Positions 42,083 through 50,711 of a stretch of 64,000 nt of DNA are shown here, piece by piece. The DNA comes from Bacteroidales bacterium. GTDB taxonomy: Bacteria; Bacteroidota; Bacteroidia; Bacteroidales; P3. Within the stretch, counting starts at the first letter, position 1. Each line of letters starts with the position of its first letter. Below the pieces are notes generated by a model, which saw nothing but the letters and a program-made list of their open reading frames with translations, was not told the DNA's origin and made no database searches. The translations under genes were made by a program, and so were the position numbers. Location of the stretch: positions 1-64,000 of the forward strand of contig JAGAYN010000036.1 in NCBI GenBank assembly GCA_017940465.1, written 5' to 3'.

Positions 42083-43956
42083 CGCTGAAAGACATACACA
42101 GCCCAGAAGACTTGAAGAAGGTGCCGCAGTCGGAGTTGCAGGCTGTGGCGGACGAGTTGCGGACCTATATCATCGACACCCTTTCGTCGCATCCAGGCCA
42201 CCTGGCATCAAGCCTGGGTACGGTGGAATTGACGGTGGCACTGCACTATGTGTTCAATACGCCGGACGACAAGTTGGTATGGGATGTCGGGCATCAAGCC
42301 TACGCGCACAAGATTCTCACCGGCCGGCGTGAGGCGTTTACCTCGATACGTACCTATGGAGGGCTGAGTGGATTCCCCAAGATGTCGGAAAGCCCTTACG
42401 ATGCTTTCGGCACGGGCCATTCTTCCACCTCCATTTCCGCCGCCCTCGGCATGGCTGTGGCATCCAGACTGCAGGGGAACAGCACCCGTAGGCACATTGC
42501 TGTCATCGGCGACGGTTCGATGACGGGGGGCGAGGCATTCGAGGCACTGAACAATGTAGGCCTCTCCAGGTCCAATATATTGGTGATTCTCAATGATAAC
42601 GGCATCTCCATCGACCGTGCTGTCGGCGGGTTGAACAACAATCTCACCCGCATCACATCCAGCCGACGCTACAACCGACTCAAGGAGCAGGTGTGGCAGA
42701 AACTCGATACTGGCGACGGCATCCGCCGCCAGTCCATTCCTTTCTTCCAGCGCATCACTCACACGGCCAAGACCATAGCGCTCGGCAATACCAACCTGTT
42801 CGAGGCGTTGGGTATACGCTACTTCGGCCCTGTGGACGGGCACGACATTCCGGCGATGGTGGACATCCTGACCCGACTCAATGGGTTGGAGGGCCCGATG
42901 CTCCTGCATGTGGTGACCAGGAAGGGTAGGGGACTTCAGCAAGCCGAGCGGAATCCTGTCACCTACCATGCCCCGGGCAAGTACGATGCCCGCACAGGAG
43001 AGCAGATTACGGCTTCAGGACAAGGGGAGCCGCTCAAATATCAAGATGTGTTCGGCCACACCATTATCGAGTTGGCCGACCGCAATCCCGCCATTGTAGG
43101 CATTACACCGGCCATGCTTACCGGCAGCTCTCTCAATCTCATGCAGGAGAAGATGCCCGACCGCGTATTCGATGTCGGCATCGCAGAGCAGCATGCTGTC
43201 ACTTTCGCCGCCGGGCTTGCAGCACAGGGCATGGTGCCGTTCTGCAATATCTATTCTTCGTTTGCCCAACGAGCCTACGACCAGGTCATCCACGACGTGG
43301 CCCTGCAAGGGCTCCCGGTAGTGCTCTGCCTCGATCGCGCCGGGTTGGTGGGCGACGACGGTCCCACTCATCATGGCGCTTTCGACCTTGCATCGCTCCG
43401 TCCCATTCCGGGGCTGACTATTTGTGCACCCAGCGATGACCACGAGTTGCGCCGTATGATGTACACCGCCCAGCTTCCCGGAAAGGGTTCAGTGGTCATC
43501 CGCTATCCGCGTGGCGCCAGTGTCAATGCGCAGTGGAGGTGTCCGTTGGAAGAAATCAAGATAGGAGAGGGGCGCCACCTGCGCGAAGGAGCCGATGTGG
43601 CGATTCTTGGCTTGGGGCACCCTGTGAACGATGCCCTTGCAGCCGCCGACGCGCTGGCCAGCCAGGGCGTATCAGCCGCCGTCTACGACATGCGTTTCTT
43701 GAAACCGCTTGACACGCATTTGCTCGACAGCATCGCCGCTGCAGGCTACCGCCGTATTGTCACCATTGAGGACGGCGTCCGCCTGGGAGGCTTCGGCGAG
43801 GCTGTATCTGAATACTTTGCAATGCAGTACCCATCCGAGGTGGCAAAACTGCGCATCCTTGCCATTCCTGACCGCTTCATTCCTCACGGAACCATTCCAC
43901 AGCTCAAGCACGACTGCGGCATTGATATCGCCGCCATTGTCGCCGCCGCCCGGTAG
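42079..43956 (+). CDS. dxs: 1-deoxy-D-xylulose-5-phosphate synthase
   Basis: A 625-residue thiamine-diphosphate enzyme, first step of the MEP isoprenoid pathway (pyruvate plus glyceraldehyde 3-phosphate to DXP). Visible are SSHPGHLASSLGTVELTVAL, the ThDP-Mg motif GDGSMTGGEAFEALNN, DRAGLVGDDGPTHHGAFD in the pyrimidine domain, and the catalytic Glu in FDVGIAEQHAVTFAAG. Full length. The ATG at 42079 overlaps the previous stop by 4 bp; an apparent longer frame is overlap. It connects with the prenyl synthase at 34.6 kb. Confidence 0.97.
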   Translation: MTLKDIHSPEDLKKVPQSELQAVADELRTYIIDTLSSHPGHLASSLGTVELTVALHYVFNTPDDKLVWDVGHQAYAHKILTGRREAFTSIRTYGGLSGFPKMSESPYDAFGTGHSSTSISAALGMAVASRLQGNSTRRHIAVIGDGSMTGGEAFEALNNVGLSRSNILVILNDNGISIDRAVGGLNNNLTRITSSRRYNRLKEQVWQKLDTGDGIRRQSIPFFQRITHTAKTIALGNTNLFEALGIRYFGPVDGHDIPAMVDILTRLNGLEGPMLLHVVTRKGRGLQQAERNPVTYHAPGKYDARTGEQITASGQGEPLKYQDVFGHTIIELADRNPAIVGITPAMLTGSSLNLMQEKMPDRVFDVGIAEQHAVTFAAGLAAQGMVPFCNIYSSFAQRAYDQVIHDVALQGLPVVLCLDRAGLVGDDGPTHHGAFDLASLRPIPGLTICAPSDDHELRRMMYTAQLPGKGSVVIRYPRGASVNAQWRCPLEEIKIGEGRHLREGADVAILGLGHPVNDALAAADALASQGVSAAVYDMRFLKPLDTHLLDSIAAAGYRRIVTIEDGVRLGGFGEAVSEYFAMQYPSEVAKLRILAIPDRFIPHGTIPQLKHDCGIDIAAIVAAAR

Positions 43957-44041
43957 AGGGAGTGACTGTAGGTATACATGTAAGAATTACTTGTAACAAC
44001 TATTTATAATAACTACTTAACATAACCTCGGTATTGGATAA

Positions 44042-44770
44042 TTACGGGGTGGAGATTTTGGCGGATACGCTAAGTCCACGAGAATTGGATATTTGGAACC
44101 AGGTGGAGAGGTTGTCTTGTTTACGGGAAACAACGAGGGTGTCGCCGGGTTGTGTTTCGTGGTTGTAGTTGAGTTCGAGGCTGAACGGGCGGTCCAGGTC
44201 GAAGTCGGTCTGCATCAGGCTGTCGAAGATGAGTTTTACGTATTCCGAGTTGTTTACATGCTGTGCATGGTCGATCATCGAGTGGAGCGCAGAGAATTCG
44301 AGTTGGCTGTCGCAGACGGACATGTCGGGCAGCCGCAGGCGGTCCAGCTGGCTGTGGTCGGTGGCGTGGCGGAGGTGGTATTCATAGTCTGCGAGGACGT
44401 CTTTGAGGCGTATGGGGCGCCGTTCGGTGTAGTCGATTACGGGCCAGTAGGTGGTTCCGGCGAGCAGCCTCTCGCCTGCTGTGGTAAGCATTTCGTAGTC
44501 GCGGAATGCGAAGAGCCCGTCGTTGCCACGCGACCATGTACTTAACATAACCTTTTCGCCTGCCGCTGGGCGTCTATATATTATATAGTACGCGCGCGAG
44601 ATGATCCAGATTCTGTTTTGCGCGAGCATGTCTTCGTAGCCGATGCCAGTGGCTTTGCTGTGGGCTTCGGAGACCTCCTGGCAGAGGCGGACGGCCGCCC
44701 AAGGGTGCAGGCGGTCGTGGCGGTCGCAGAGATAGGATGGTATCTCGATTTCTTGTGTGAACAGTTCCAT
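44042..44770 (-). CDS. Acyl-ACP thioesterase (FatA/FatB-like)
   Basis: A 242-residue double hot-dog thioesterase that releases fatty acids from acyl carrier protein. The two hot-dog halves are visible (about 5-125 and 150-240). The catalytic Asn region HVNNSEYVKLIFDSL (about 170-184) matches the plant/bacterial FatA-like VNNxxY motif. It lies 10 bp after argS on the same strand, so probably in one transcript. Confidence 0.9.
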   Translation of the reverse strand: MELFTQEIEIPSYLCDRHDRLHPWAAVRLCQEVSEAHSKATGIGYEDMLAQNRIWIISRAYYIIYRRPAAGEKVMLSTWSRGNDGLFAFRDYEMLTTAGERLLAGTTYWPVIDYTERRPIRLKDVLADYEYHLRHATDHSQLDRLRLPDMSVCDSQLEFSALHSMIDHAQHVNNSEYVKLIFDSLMQTDFDLDRPFSLELNYNHETQPGDTLVVSRKQDNLSTWFQISNSRGLSVSAKISTP

Positions 44771-44780
44771 GGGAGGTGCG

Positions 44781-46565
44781 TTACATCCGTTCGGGCACTT
44801 CGATGCCGAGTATGTCCATGGTGTTGCGGAGGGCGTTGGCCACGAACTGGCAGAGAGCGATGCGGAGGTGTTTGAGGTCGGCGTTCTCTTCCTTGAGGAT
44901 GGGCGTGTCCTGGTAGAAGCTGTTGAAGGCTTTGGCCAGTTCGTAGGCGTAGTTGGCCACCATGGCTGGACTGTGGGCTGCGGAGGCCTGCTGGAGGGTG
45001 GCGGGCAGGGCGTGGAGCACCTTCGCCACGGCGCGCTCTTTCTCGTTCATTGCCAGGCTTTCAGGGCTCCACTCCCCTACTCCACCGGCTTTGCGCACGA
45101 TGGAGCGGATACGGGCGTGGGTGTACTGGATGAAGGGGCCGGTGTTGCCGTTGAAGTCAATGCTTTCGGCGGGGTTGAAGAGCATGTTTTTGGTGGGGTC
45201 CACTTTGAGGATGAAGTACTTGAGGGCGCCGAGGGCGAGGATGTGGTAGAGGTGGCGCTGCTCGTCGGGCGAGAGTTCGTCGTTCTTCCCGCGCTCGCGG
45301 CTCATCTCCTCGGCGGTCTTTTCCATTTCGTCGATGAGGTCGTCGGCATCGACGACGGTGCCTTCGCGCGACTTCATCTTGCCGCTGGGCAGTTCCACCA
45401 TGCCGTAGCTGAGGTGGTAGACCTTGTCGGCCCACTCGAAGCCCAGTTTGCTGAGGATGAGTTTCAGGACTTTGAAGTGGTAATCCTGCTCGTTTCCAAC
45501 GACATAGATGAGGCGCTCGGCACCGAAGTCCTTGTGGCGTAGCAGGGCGGTGCCGAGGTCCTGGGTCATGTAGACGGAGGTGCCGTCCTTGCGGAGAAGG
45601 AGTTTTTGGTCGAGGCCGTCGGCGGTGAGGTCGCACCACACCGAGCCGTCCTCCTTGCGGAAGAGCACACCCATGTCCAACCCTTTCTGCACCAGTTCTT
45701 TGCCGAGGAGGTAGGTGTTGGATTCGTAGTAGATTTTGTCGAAGCCGACACCGAGGCGCCGGTAGGTTTCGTCGAAGCCTTTGTAGACCCATCCGTTCAT
45801 CGTCTCCCACAGCGTGCGCACCTCCTTGTCGCCTTCCTCCCAGCGTTTGAGCATGGCCTGGGCTTCGAGTATGATGGGGGCTTCCTTCTTGGCCTGTTCC
45901 TCGTCCATGCCGCTGTCTGTCAGGTGTTTGACCTGCTCCTTGTAGTGCTTGTCGAATTCCACATAGTATTTGCCGACCAGGTGGTCGCCTTTCATGCCGC
46001 TGCTTTCGGGGGTCTCGCCGTTGCCGTAGCGTTGCCAGGCGAGCATGCTCTTGCAGATGTGTATGCCGCGGTCGTTCACGAGGTTGACCTTCTTGACGTT
46101 GGTGCCGGTGGCTTCGAGGAGGCGGCTGACGGACCACCCGAGGAGGTTGTTGCGTATGTGGCCCAGGTGGAGGGGCTTGTTGGTGTTGGGGCTGCTGTAT
46201 TCCACCACCACGGGAGCGTCGGCGGCGTTGGCGTCGGCCAGGGCGAAGCGGGCCTCCCCTGCCCTGTCGTGGATGAAGCGGGTCCAGTAGCGGTCGCTGA
46301 TTTCAAAGTTGAGGAAGCCTTTCACCACGTTGTATCCGCTCACCATGTCGAGGTTTTTCTTCACCTCGTCGCCCACTTCGGTGGCGACTGCCTCGGGGCT
46401 TTTGCGGGCCTGCTTGACGTAGGGGAAGACGACGAGCGTGTAGTCGCCGGCGAATTCCTTGCGTGTGTCCTGGAGTTGGATGGATGCGGCGCCAGGTTCG
46501 ATGCCGTAGAGGGTTTTCAGTGCGGACGCAACGGCCTGTGTCAGAGCGTCGGTAATGGTCATCAT
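44781..46565 (-). CDS. argS: Arginyl-tRNA synthetase
   Basis: A class I aminoacyl-tRNA synthetase, 594 residues from the chosen start. An N-terminal tRNA D-loop-binding domain is followed by the HIGH-like motif HLGHIRNNLLG within SSPNTNKPLHLGHIRNNL. The KMSKS-like region is GKMKSREGTVV, and the C-terminal helical anticodon-binding domain ends with IEVPERM. The frame runs to 46598, but the -7 box at 46596-46603 means the transcript starts downstream of that, so MMTITDALTQ at 46565 (or the next Met) is the start. Confidence 0.96.
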   Translation of the reverse strand: MMTITDALTQAVASALKTLYGIEPGAASIQLQDTRKEFAGDYTLVVFPYVKQARKSPEAVATEVGDEVKKNLDMVSGYNVVKGFLNFEISDRYWTRFIHDRAGEARFALADANAADAPVVVEYSSPNTNKPLHLGHIRNNLLGWSVSRLLEATGTNVKKVNLVNDRGIHICKSMLAWQRYGNGETPESSGMKGDHLVGKYYVEFDKHYKEQVKHLTDSGMDEEQAKKEAPIILEAQAMLKRWEEGDKEVRTLWETMNGWVYKGFDETYRRLGVGFDKIYYESNTYLLGKELVQKGLDMGVLFRKEDGSVWCDLTADGLDQKLLLRKDGTSVYMTQDLGTALLRHKDFGAERLIYVVGNEQDYHFKVLKLILSKLGFEWADKVYHLSYGMVELPSGKMKSREGTVVDADDLIDEMEKTAEEMSRERGKNDELSPDEQRHLYHILALGALKYFILKVDPTKNMLFNPAESIDFNGNTGPFIQYTHARIRSIVRKAGGVGEWSPESLAMNEKERAVAKVLHALPATLQQASAAHSPAMVANYAYELAKAFNSFYQDTPILKEENADLKHLRIALCQFVANALRNTMDILGIEVPERM

Positions 46566-46595
46566 GTGCATATTTATTGTATCCAAAATAAAATG

Positions 46596-46603
46596 CAAAG
46601 ATA
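46596..46603 (-). promoter_or_regulatory. Bacteroidetes -7 box for argS
   Basis: CAAAGATA reads TATCTTTG on the minus strand, 31 bp before the argS start at 46565. Confidence 0.65.
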
Positions 46604-46657
46604 CGACATTTTCCGCATATCGGCGACACTTTTTTCTCCAATGTCCATTTTTTTTCG

Positions 46658-46665
46658 TAATTTTG
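46658..46665 (+). promoter_or_regulatory. Bacteroidetes -7 box for the AbiE-type pair
   Basis: TAATTTTG ends only 9 bp before the ATG at 46675, so the mRNA would be leaderless or nearly so. Divergent from the argS promoter. Confidence 0.6.
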
Positions 46666-46674
46666 CAGTTTGAA

Positions 46675-46950
46675 ATGGAGACGGCACACGCTACATATCA
46701 GCCCGACATCAACCGCCTGTCTCAGGTAACGTTCTGGGATACAACGCTCAGCCGTATTGATTGGCGTAAACATGCCGATTACGTAATCGAGCGCGTCTTC
46801 GGCTATGGCACCGACGACGAGCGACGGTGCATTGCCGACTTCTACGGCAAGGAGAGGCTGGCGGAGTTCCGGCGCAAGTTTCGGGAGAACGCGTTTAATT
46901 CCCATGTGAAGGAAAACCTTAACTCATACATTTCAGATGCTTCATTATGA
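46675..46950 (+). CDS. Antitoxin-like partner of an AbiEii nucleotidyltransferase
   Basis: A 91-residue protein with FWDTTLSRIDWRKHADYVIE (about residues 20-39), the layout of the short DUF6922-type proteins found directly upstream of AbiEii/AbiGii toxins. It is helical, with no signal. It overlaps the toxin gene by 14 bp. The start at 46675 is set by the promoter position and the loss of family-like sequence upstream. It probably neutralises or represses the toxin (inference from gene pairing). Confidence 0.72.
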   Translation: METAHATYQPDINRLSQVTFWDTTLSRIDWRKHADYVIERVFGYGTDDERRCIADFYGKERLAEFRRKFRENAFNSHVKENLNSYISDASL

Positions 46951-47575
46951 GACGGTAACGCCTTATTTAAAACAGGTGCTCGTCAGCTTGATGACGGACC
47001 CTGTGTTCAATGATTTCCGCCTCGTTGGAGGCACCTCCCTGAGCCTTCGTCTGGGGCATCGCATGTCTATAGATATTGACCTGTTTTCCGATGCGGAATA
47101 CGGGACGCTTGATTTCCACGCCATTCAGGCACACCTGCGCAACATGTTTCCCTACTGTGCCGGCGACTGCGGCGAGAACGCCGCCATGGGGACCTCCTAT
47201 ATCGTGGGCACAAACCGGAGCGAAGCCATCAAACTCGATTTATTCTACACCGACCGCTTCATTGCCGACATGGAACGCGAGGATGGAATCCGCATGGCCT
47301 CCATTGAGGACATCATCGCTATGAAACTGGACGTCATTGCCCGGGGCGGACGCAAGAAAGATTTTTGGGATATCCATGAACTCCTCCAGCACTACTCTGT
47401 AAATCAGATGATTGAACTCTATGAATGCCGCTATCCCTATGGCCACAGCGCGGAAGAGGTGCGGCAAGGATTTATCAACTTCCAGCATGCCGACTACGAA
47501 CCCGACCCCAACTGCCTGAAAGGAAAGGATTGGGGCTCCATAAAACGCTATATTTCATATATTTGCAATGTATAG
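46937..47575 (+). CDS. AbiEii/AbiGii-family nucleotidyltransferase toxin
   Basis: A 212-residue protein of the type IV toxin / abortive infection nucleotidyltransferase family. The NTase motif is complete: FRLVGGTSLSLRLGHRMSIDIDLF (about residues 16-39) with the two metal-binding Asp in DIDLF, the conserved IKLDLFY, and the later helix IEDIIAMKLDVIARGGRKKDFWDIHEL with the basic KxD/E motif. Such toxins modify tRNA or other targets and can give phage resistance. Overlapping start with the upstream partner. Confidence 0.9.
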   Translation: MLHYETVTPYLKQVLVSLMTDPVFNDFRLVGGTSLSLRLGHRMSIDIDLFSDAEYGTLDFHAIQAHLRNMFPYCAGDCGENAAMGTSYIVGTNRSEAIKLDLFYTDRFIADMEREDGIRMASIEDIIAMKLDVIARGGRKKDFWDIHELLQHYSVNQMIELYECRYPYGHSAEEVRQGFINFQHADYEPDPNCLKGKDWGSIKRYISYICNV

Positions 47576-47595
47576 AAGGATGTTCTGGGCACGGA

Positions 47596-47672
47596 AATGG
47601 TTCAAATCGGGTCATATCGGTTCTCAGTCGAAGTAAATACCTAGAGGATACCTTGGGGATACCTATAGGGTC
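47596..47672 (+). repeat. Interspersed intergenic repeat with 11-bp periodicity, copy C
   Basis: The same core as copies A and B, then ATACCTAGAGG, ATACCTTGGGG and ATACCTATAGG in 11-bp steps and GGGTC. It lies between the toxin gene stop and the promoter of the SSB-like gene. Confidence 0.8.
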
Positions 47673-47753
47673 CCTTCCGGTCTGGGGGACGGTGTGAGGG
47701 GGCTGGAAGCGGGGTTGTTGAAAAAAATATTTTGTCATACGGAAAATTGTGCC

Positions 47754-47761
47754 TATCTTTG
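47754..47761 (+). promoter_or_regulatory. Promoter of the SSB-like gene operon
   Basis: TATCTTTG has TTTG at 47731-47734 with a 19-bp spacer, 67 bp before the ATG at 47828. It probably drives the compact series up to the flippase-like gene. Confidence 0.7.
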
Positions 47762-47827
47762 TACGAATGAAGTGTGCCCCTTCGGGGAGCATAAGGATTT
47801 GATAATTAATATAAACAGACAGAAACT

Positions 47828-48286
47828 ATGGATATAACAGGAAGACTGATTCAGCTTTTGCCCGATGTGGAGGGCGACAGTGCGCGCGGCCATTGGGTGC
47901 GCGGCGGCTTTGTGATTGAGACCGACGGGGAGTATCCCCGCAAGGTGGCGTTCACTGCCTTCGGGGAGGAGCGCGTGGCGATGGCGAAGAACCTGCCGAT
48001 GGGCTCGCCTGTGCAGGTAACCTTCATGCCGGAGAGCCGCGAGTTCAACGAGAAATGGTACACGGATCTGCGTGCGTCGCGCATACAGCCCTTTGTGCCC
48101 GGCCAGATGCCGCCGGTGTCGGGCGGGTACAACTGGAGCGGTGCCGCCGGTGCAGGCGCTCCCGCTGCCGCCCCTGTCGCAGGGGCTCCGGCCGCCGCAG
48201 CCCCGCAGGCCCCTGCCGCACAGCAGGGCTTCGCCGCGGCGCCTCCGGCAATGGAATCCAACGGCGAGGACGATCTGCCCTTCTAA
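47828..48286 (+). CDS. DUF3127-type SSB-like protein
   Basis: A 152-residue protein: an OB-fold-like N-terminal half (about 1-95, MDITGRLIQLLP ... RKVAFTAFGEERVAMAKNLP), then an Ala/Pro/Gly-rich flexible linker, and an acidic tip DDLPF. The tip is the same as the C-terminal peptide of single-stranded DNA-binding proteins that recruits DNA repair partners. It matches the Bacteroidetes DUF3127 family. It probably binds ssDNA or nucleoprotein complexes (inference). First gene of the run; the next gene starts 2 bp after its stop. Confidence 0.82.
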   Translation: MDITGRLIQLLPDVEGDSARGHWVRGGFVIETDGEYPRKVAFTAFGEERVAMAKNLPMGSPVQVTFMPESREFNEKWYTDLRASRIQPFVPGQMPPVSGGYNWSGAAGAGAPAAAPVAGAPAAAAPQAPAAQQGFAAAPPAMESNGEDDLPF

Positions 48287-48287
48287 C

Positions 48288-48830
48288 ATGGACAAGGCCG
48301 AGGTCAGGAAGCGGATGCGCGCCTTGAAGGCCGCCGTGCCCCCGGAGGAGAAACTCCGCCGGAGCCGTATCATCATGCAACGGCTGGGATGCAGCCCCGA
48401 CTTCGTCACGGCACAGGTGGCGCTGCTCTACTGGTCGATGGCCGACGAGGTGCAGACGCACGAGTTTGTCAATCAACAGTATAGCACGAAGACCCTGCTG
48501 CTGCCCTGCGTGCAGGGCGATGATTTGGTGCTGCGGCAATACACGGGACCCGACTGCATGGTCAGCGGCGAACAGTTCGGCATCGGCGAGCCTACGGGTC
48601 CGGTATGGACCGACATGGAGGCGATACAGCTGATAGCAGTGCCCGGCGTGGCATTCGACCTTGACGGCAACCGCATGGGACGTGGCCGCGGGTTCTACGA
48701 CCGACTGCTCAAGTCCACCCCTAAGGCCACTAAAATCGGCATTGCATTCGACTTCCAGATGCTGGACCATATCCCCACCGAGCCGCACGATGTGCGGATG
48801 GACCGGGTGCTGACCGATGCCGAAAACTGA
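48288..48830 (+). CDS. 5-formyltetrahydrofolate cyclo-ligase
   Basis: A 180-residue ATP-dependent enzyme that converts 5-formyl-THF to 5,10-methenyl-THF. Recognised by the basic N-terminal helix KAEVRKRMRALK, the central LLPCV region and the strongly conserved C-terminal motif GNRMGRGRGFYDRLL (about 124-138) followed by KIGIAFDFQ. The start at 48288 is 2 bp after the previous stop; the longer frame upstream is antiparallel noise through the Ala/Pro linker. Confidence 0.93.
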   Translation: MDKAEVRKRMRALKAAVPPEEKLRRSRIIMQRLGCSPDFVTAQVALLYWSMADEVQTHEFVNQQYSTKTLLLPCVQGDDLVLRQYTGPDCMVSGEQFGIGEPTGPVWTDMEAIQLIAVPGVAFDLDGNRMGRGRGFYDRLLKSTPKATKIGIAFDFQMLDHIPTEPHDVRMDRVLTDAEN

Positions 48831-48843
48831 AAGGATTGCAGCC

Positions 48844-49323
48844 ATGCCGATGTTCTACACCCCCAAGCCGCGCCAGTTCCGCTACCAGCCGCGCTTCTAC
48901 GACCCCGAGAAGGAGCGCTGGGAAGCCCTGAAGCTGAAGTATGCGGACGAGCGAGCCGCCGAGGAAGCCGCGAAGAACGAGGCTGGAGACGGCGCAGACC
49001 TGGAGTACTTCCAGCGCAGAGTGCGCGAAATCGACCGCGAGGAGCGGCGTGGCAAGGGAGGGCTGACGTGGAAGGATATGTTCCGCAAGCGCGAGATGCC
49101 CAAGTTCAGCTACCAGCCCCGTTTCTCCACGGACATGCAGGAACTGGCCGCCGACCTGCCCGATACCGCCACCGAACGCGTGAAAGAATACAAACGGCGC
49201 ACCATGAAAATCAAGCGTCGCTATGACATCGCCGACAAGGACTACCTCAAGCCCATGCCGGCGGGTCGCATCATGCTCTATGCGTTCCTCGTGTGCGCTC
49301 TCCTTTACTGGATTCTTTTTTAA
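48844..49323 (+). CDS. Small C-terminally anchored membrane protein
   Basis: A 159-residue charged, helical protein starting MPMFYTPKPRQFRYQPRFYD, an opening I associate with a conserved Bacteroidetes family of unknown role. The internal repeat of the phrase FxYQPRF appears at about 12-18 and 86-92. One transmembrane helix is at the very C-terminus (about 140-159, MLYAFLVCALLYWILF), suggesting tail anchoring with the bulk in the cytoplasm. An earlier ATG at 48817 overlaps the previous gene. Confidence 0.75.
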   Translation: MPMFYTPKPRQFRYQPRFYDPEKERWEALKLKYADERAAEEAAKNEAGDGADLEYFQRRVREIDREERRGKGGLTWKDMFRKREMPKFSYQPRFSTDMQELAADLPDTATERVKEYKRRTMKIKRRYDIADKDYLKPMPAGRIMLYAFLVCALLYWILF

Positions 49324-49338
49324 CCCATACCTGAAGAG

Positions 49339-49680
49339 ATGCTTATTGAAGTACTGAAATCGAAAATACACCGCGTCACCGTTACCGAGGCCGACCTACA
49401 CTACATAGGGTCGATCACTATCGACGCGGAACTGCTCGATGCCGCCGGAATAATCGAGAACGAGAAGGTGGAGATATACAACATCTCCAACGGCGAGCGC
49501 TTCGCCACCTACGCCATCCGCGGCGAACGTGGCTCGGGCGTCATCTGTCTCAACGGAGCCGCCGCCCACAAGGCGCCGGTGGGAAGCCTGGTGATTATCG
49601 CCGCCTACGCCCACATGACGCCCGAGGAGGCCAAGGCGTGGCATCCGACTGTGATATTCCCCAAGAACAACCGCCTGTGA
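49339..49680 (+). CDS. panD: Aspartate 1-decarboxylase proenzyme
   Basis: A 113-residue pyruvoyl enzyme making beta-alanine from aspartate for pantothenate and CoA. The self-cleavage site is Gly24-Ser25 in HYIGSITID, Lys9 in LKSKIHR and the catalytic Tyr region [15 protein letters not shown] are present, and GAAAH (about 74-78) forms the active site. Length is slightly below the E. coli enzyme. Its stop overlaps the next start (GTGA). Confidence 0.96.
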   Translation: MLIEVLKSKIHRVTVTEADLHYIGSITIDAELLDAAGIIENEKVEIYNISNGERFATYAIRGERGSGVICLNGAAAHKAPVGSLVIIAAYAHMTPEEAKAWHPTVIFPKNNRL

Positions 49681-50699
49681 GCAACGCCGACACACCCTCA
49701 CGATTTGGCTGGAAGGACGTCCTGAAGATGGTCGTCTTCCTCGGCATCGGGGCTTTCTTCATATACTGGTTCCTGCTGAAACTGGATGCAGAACAGAAGG
49801 AGGCTATATGGAGGTCGTTCCGCGAAGCCGACTATCGGTGGGTGCTGCTGGCGATGGCATGCAGCCTGTTGAGCCACTACTTCCGTGCCGTCCGCTGGCG
49901 GCTGCTCTTCCGGCCGCTGGGAATATCGCCTTCACGTAGCCATTTGTTCGGGTCGGTGCTGGTGGCCTACCTGGGCAACCTCGCCTTCCCCCGCGCCGGC
50001 GAGGTGATGCGTTGCGCCACATTGCGCACCAGCGAACATATACCGATGGAAAAGTCGCTGGGTACGGTGTTCACCGAAAGGCTTATCGACACGGTGGCGT
50101 TCGCCCTGATTGTGCTCATCGGTATGCTGGCGATGTTCGGCAAGGCCAAAGACTGGCTCTACGACACGCTGTCCCAGAAGTTCGAGACACTGCCCAATAT
50201 GGCTATGCTGATGGGGGTGGCAGTGGTGGCGATAGCGGTGGCATTCATATTATATAAGGTACTGTGGAAGCGGATGCTGCATATCGGCATCGTAAAGAAG
50301 GCGGACAACCTGGTGCGCGGCATGGTGGACGGTGTGAAGAGCGTCCTCCATATGGGTACGCGAAACACTACCTTGTTCCTGTTCTACAGCATAGTAATCT
50401 ACCTGCTATACATCCTGGGCGGCCTCATCATCTTCCATGCTTTCGGGGAGACTTCGTGGCTGGGCCTGCGGGCGGCCTTTATAGTCTACCTTTTTGGCTC
50501 GGTGGGGATGACCTTCTCGCAAGGAGGCATCGGGGTGTATCCGGTGCTTGTGCAGCTGGCGCTGGATATCTATGGCATCAGTTATGAGGTGGGGACCGCC
50601 TGCGGGTGGCTCCTCTGGGGCTCGCAACAGGCGGTGGTCATCGCGCTGGGTGCGGTCTACCTTGTCTATTTCAGCCTGAAAAAACGCAAGAAACACTAA
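49677..50699 (+). CDS. LPG-synthase-TM/UPF0104-type membrane flippase-like protein
   Basis: A 340-residue inner membrane protein with about eight transmembrane helices of the lysylphosphatidylglycerol synthase transmembrane family (YbhN-like). Conserved regions are visible: [39 protein letters not shown] and the late [17 protein letters not shown]. Members move lipids or isoprenoids across the membrane; it lacks the C-terminal synthase domain. I chose the GTG at 49677 because it overlaps the panD stop (GTGA); a GTG 13 codons earlier is possible. Confidence 0.88.
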   Translation: MSNADTPSRFGWKDVLKMVVFLGIGAFFIYWFLLKLDAEQKEAIWRSFREADYRWVLLAMACSLLSHYFRAVRWRLLFRPLGISPSRSHLFGSVLVAYLGNLAFPRAGEVMRCATLRTSEHIPMEKSLGTVFTERLIDTVAFALIVLIGMLAMFGKAKDWLYDTLSQKFETLPNMAMLMGVAVVAIAVAFILYKVLWKRMLHIGIVKKADNLVRGMVDGVKSVLHMGTRNTTLFLFYSIVIYLLYILGGLIIFHAFGETSWLGLRAAFIVYLFGSVGMTFSQGGIGVYPVLVQLALDIYGISYEVGTACGWLLWGSQQAVVIALGAVYLVYFSLKKRKKH

Positions 50700-50711
50700 T
50701 ACAATATTATT

